From: Candidatus Halomonas stercoripullorum
Lineage (GTDB): Bacteria; Pseudomonadota; Gammaproteobacteria; Pseudomonadales; Halomonadaceae
Reading direction: 5' to 3'
Length of the DNA stretch: 5,244 bases
NCBI GenBank assembly: GCA_019114645.1
Contig: DXFC01000079.1
Span: forward strand, 1 to 5,244
Under the pieces are notes generated by a model, which saw nothing but the letters and a program-made list of their open reading frames with translations, was not told the origin of the DNA and did not search any database. Below, one piece after another: positions 4,695 through 5,244 of this stretch (within the stretch, counting starts at the first letter, position 1; each line of letters starts with the position of its first letter). A program made the position numbers and the translations under genes.

Positions 4695-5244
4695 GGTTAG
4701 TCTCGCTGGCTTGCAGCGCTGCACGCGTTGCTCGATAAACGGCCTGGCCCAGCTCACGCCCCAAACGGGTACCGGAGCCGGCATAAGGCGTCGGTTCCCC
4801 ACGCTGGGTGGCAGCAACAGCCAGGCAGTCGGTGGAGGTGCCACTGGCCGGTGTGCCGCTATGGGGGTCGAGCACACCCAGCGACTGCAGAGCCCGCACC
4901 TTGGCTTCACTGGCCGAGAGGCAGGCGTTGACCATGGCGCTCTCGGTCAGGTGGGCATCAAGAAACACCAGCGTATTGATGGTGCCCACTGGCCGTGAGT
5001 CCCCCGTCAGGGGCGCGGTGATATCCACGGCATTTCCCACCCCGGCGGTAACCGCAACCAGTGCGGCACCTTGCGTTTCCAGAGCCAGATGTTCCAGCGG
5101 CACCGCCGTCATCATGGCCAGGCTCTCGCCCTGTGGAGCGCCGCTCGCTGCCAGCCAGGCTTGCAGATCACTGGCTGGTGTATGGCTGTCATAATTGCGT
5201 GCGACATGGAAGTTACAGAAATGGCGCCGCCAGCCAAAGCCGCC
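4687..5244 (-). CDS. cbiZ: CbiZ, adenosylcobinamide amidohydrolase (N-terminus outside window)
   Basis: The last 185 residues of a CbiZ-family protein; the frame is open to the right edge, so the start lies beyond 5244. CbiZ hydrolyses the amide bond holding the aminopropanol arm on adenosylcobinamide, releasing adenosylcobyric acid, which re-enters the pathway through CbiB. Visible family segments, numbered from the first visible residue: GGFGWRRHFCNFHVARNYD (1-19), AMMTAV, AVTAGVGNAVDI, GTINTLVFLDAHLTESAMV, SASEAKVRALQSLGV and SGTPASGTSTDCLAVA, then YAGSGTRLG near the end. CbiZ proteins are usually about 220-240 residues, so roughly 40-55 should be missing, unless it is fused to an upstream domain such as the BtuD ATPase, as in some bacilli. 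CbiZ was characterised in archaea and Rhodobacter, where it supports cobinamide salvage and cobamide remodelling. An ATG at 5115 is internal and not the start. The 3' end overlaps cbiB by 8 nt. Confidence 0.94.
   Translation of the reverse strand, partial: GGFGWRRHFCNFHVARNYDSHTPASDLQAWLAASGAPQGESLAMMTAVPLEHLALETQGAALVAVTAGVGNAVDITAPLTGDSRPVGTINTLVFLDAHLTESAMVNACLSASEAKVRALQSLGVLDPHSGTPASGTSTDCLAVAATQRGEPTPYAGSGTRLGRELGQAVYRATRAALQASETNHG

Larger units (their letters stand above)
224..5244 (-). other. Cobinamide salvage / nucleotide-loop operon (cbiZ-cbiB-cobD-cobU-cobS-cobC-cobU-like)
   Basis: Seven same-strand genes are packed with junctions of -8, +35 (or -4), -4, -4, -49 and -49 nt. No internal promoter or terminator is visible, so they are most likely one transcript entering from the right. 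The order follows the chemistry: arm removal, arm re-addition, activation, lower-ligand joining, dephosphorylation. Ring-building genes, cobT, an adenosyltransferase and a threonine kinase are absent here and must be elsewhere if the cell uses this route. The operon's own regulator or leader is not in the window. Confidence 0.85.

Noticed and set aside
4694..4910. N-terminal extension of CbiB by 72 residues.
   Set aside because: The family begins at the ATG at 4694; the extension is out-of-frame cbiZ sequence.
224..5244. Mobile elements, CRISPR arrays, tRNA or rRNA genes.
   Set aside because: No inverted-repeat ends, transposase motifs, regularly spaced repeats or structural RNA cores were seen; the region is continuous operon coding sequence.

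Overview
The window is a single leftward (minus-strand) gene cluster for the late steps of coenzyme B12 (adenosylcobalamin) assembly and cobinamide salvage. High GC content, dense coding, ATGA start/stop overlaps and good Shine-Dalgarno sequences indicate a bacterium, most likely a gammaproteobacterium. The protein sequences look Halomonas-like to me, but that is recall and was not searched.

In transcription order (right to left) it holds: cbiZ (4687-5244, N-terminus cut by the window edge), cbiB (3702-4694), cobD (threonine-phosphate decarboxylase, 2563-3666), cobU (1979-2566), cobS (1224-1982), cobC-like phosphatase (616-1272) and a short second CobU-family protein (224-664). Every junction is an overlap except cbiB/cobD, where the gap is 35 nt or a 4-nt overlap depending on which cobD start is used. 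This indicates one translationally coupled operon whose promoter lies beyond the right edge. The left 223 bases contain no gene. They hold a possible promoter and, at 1-172, most of a cobalamin riboswitch on the minus strand that points at a gene beyond the left edge.

How the genes work together: CbiZ cuts the aminopropanol arm off (adenosyl)cobinamide to give cobyric acid. CobD makes aminopropanol phosphate from threonine phosphate, and CbiB attaches it to give cobinamide phosphate. CobU (perhaps with the short paralogue) activates this to cobinamide-GDP. CobS joins it to alpha-ribazole or its phosphate, and CobC removes the phosphate. Corrin-ring genes, the CobT lower-ligand activating enzyme and an adenosyltransferase are not in the window, so this part of the locus looks like a salvage/remodelling module and not a full de novo pathway.

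The two most interesting points are the pair of divergent CobU-family proteins, which appear to keep complementary parts of the classical CobU motif set, and the riboswitch placed after the B12 operon, facing an unseen downstream gene.
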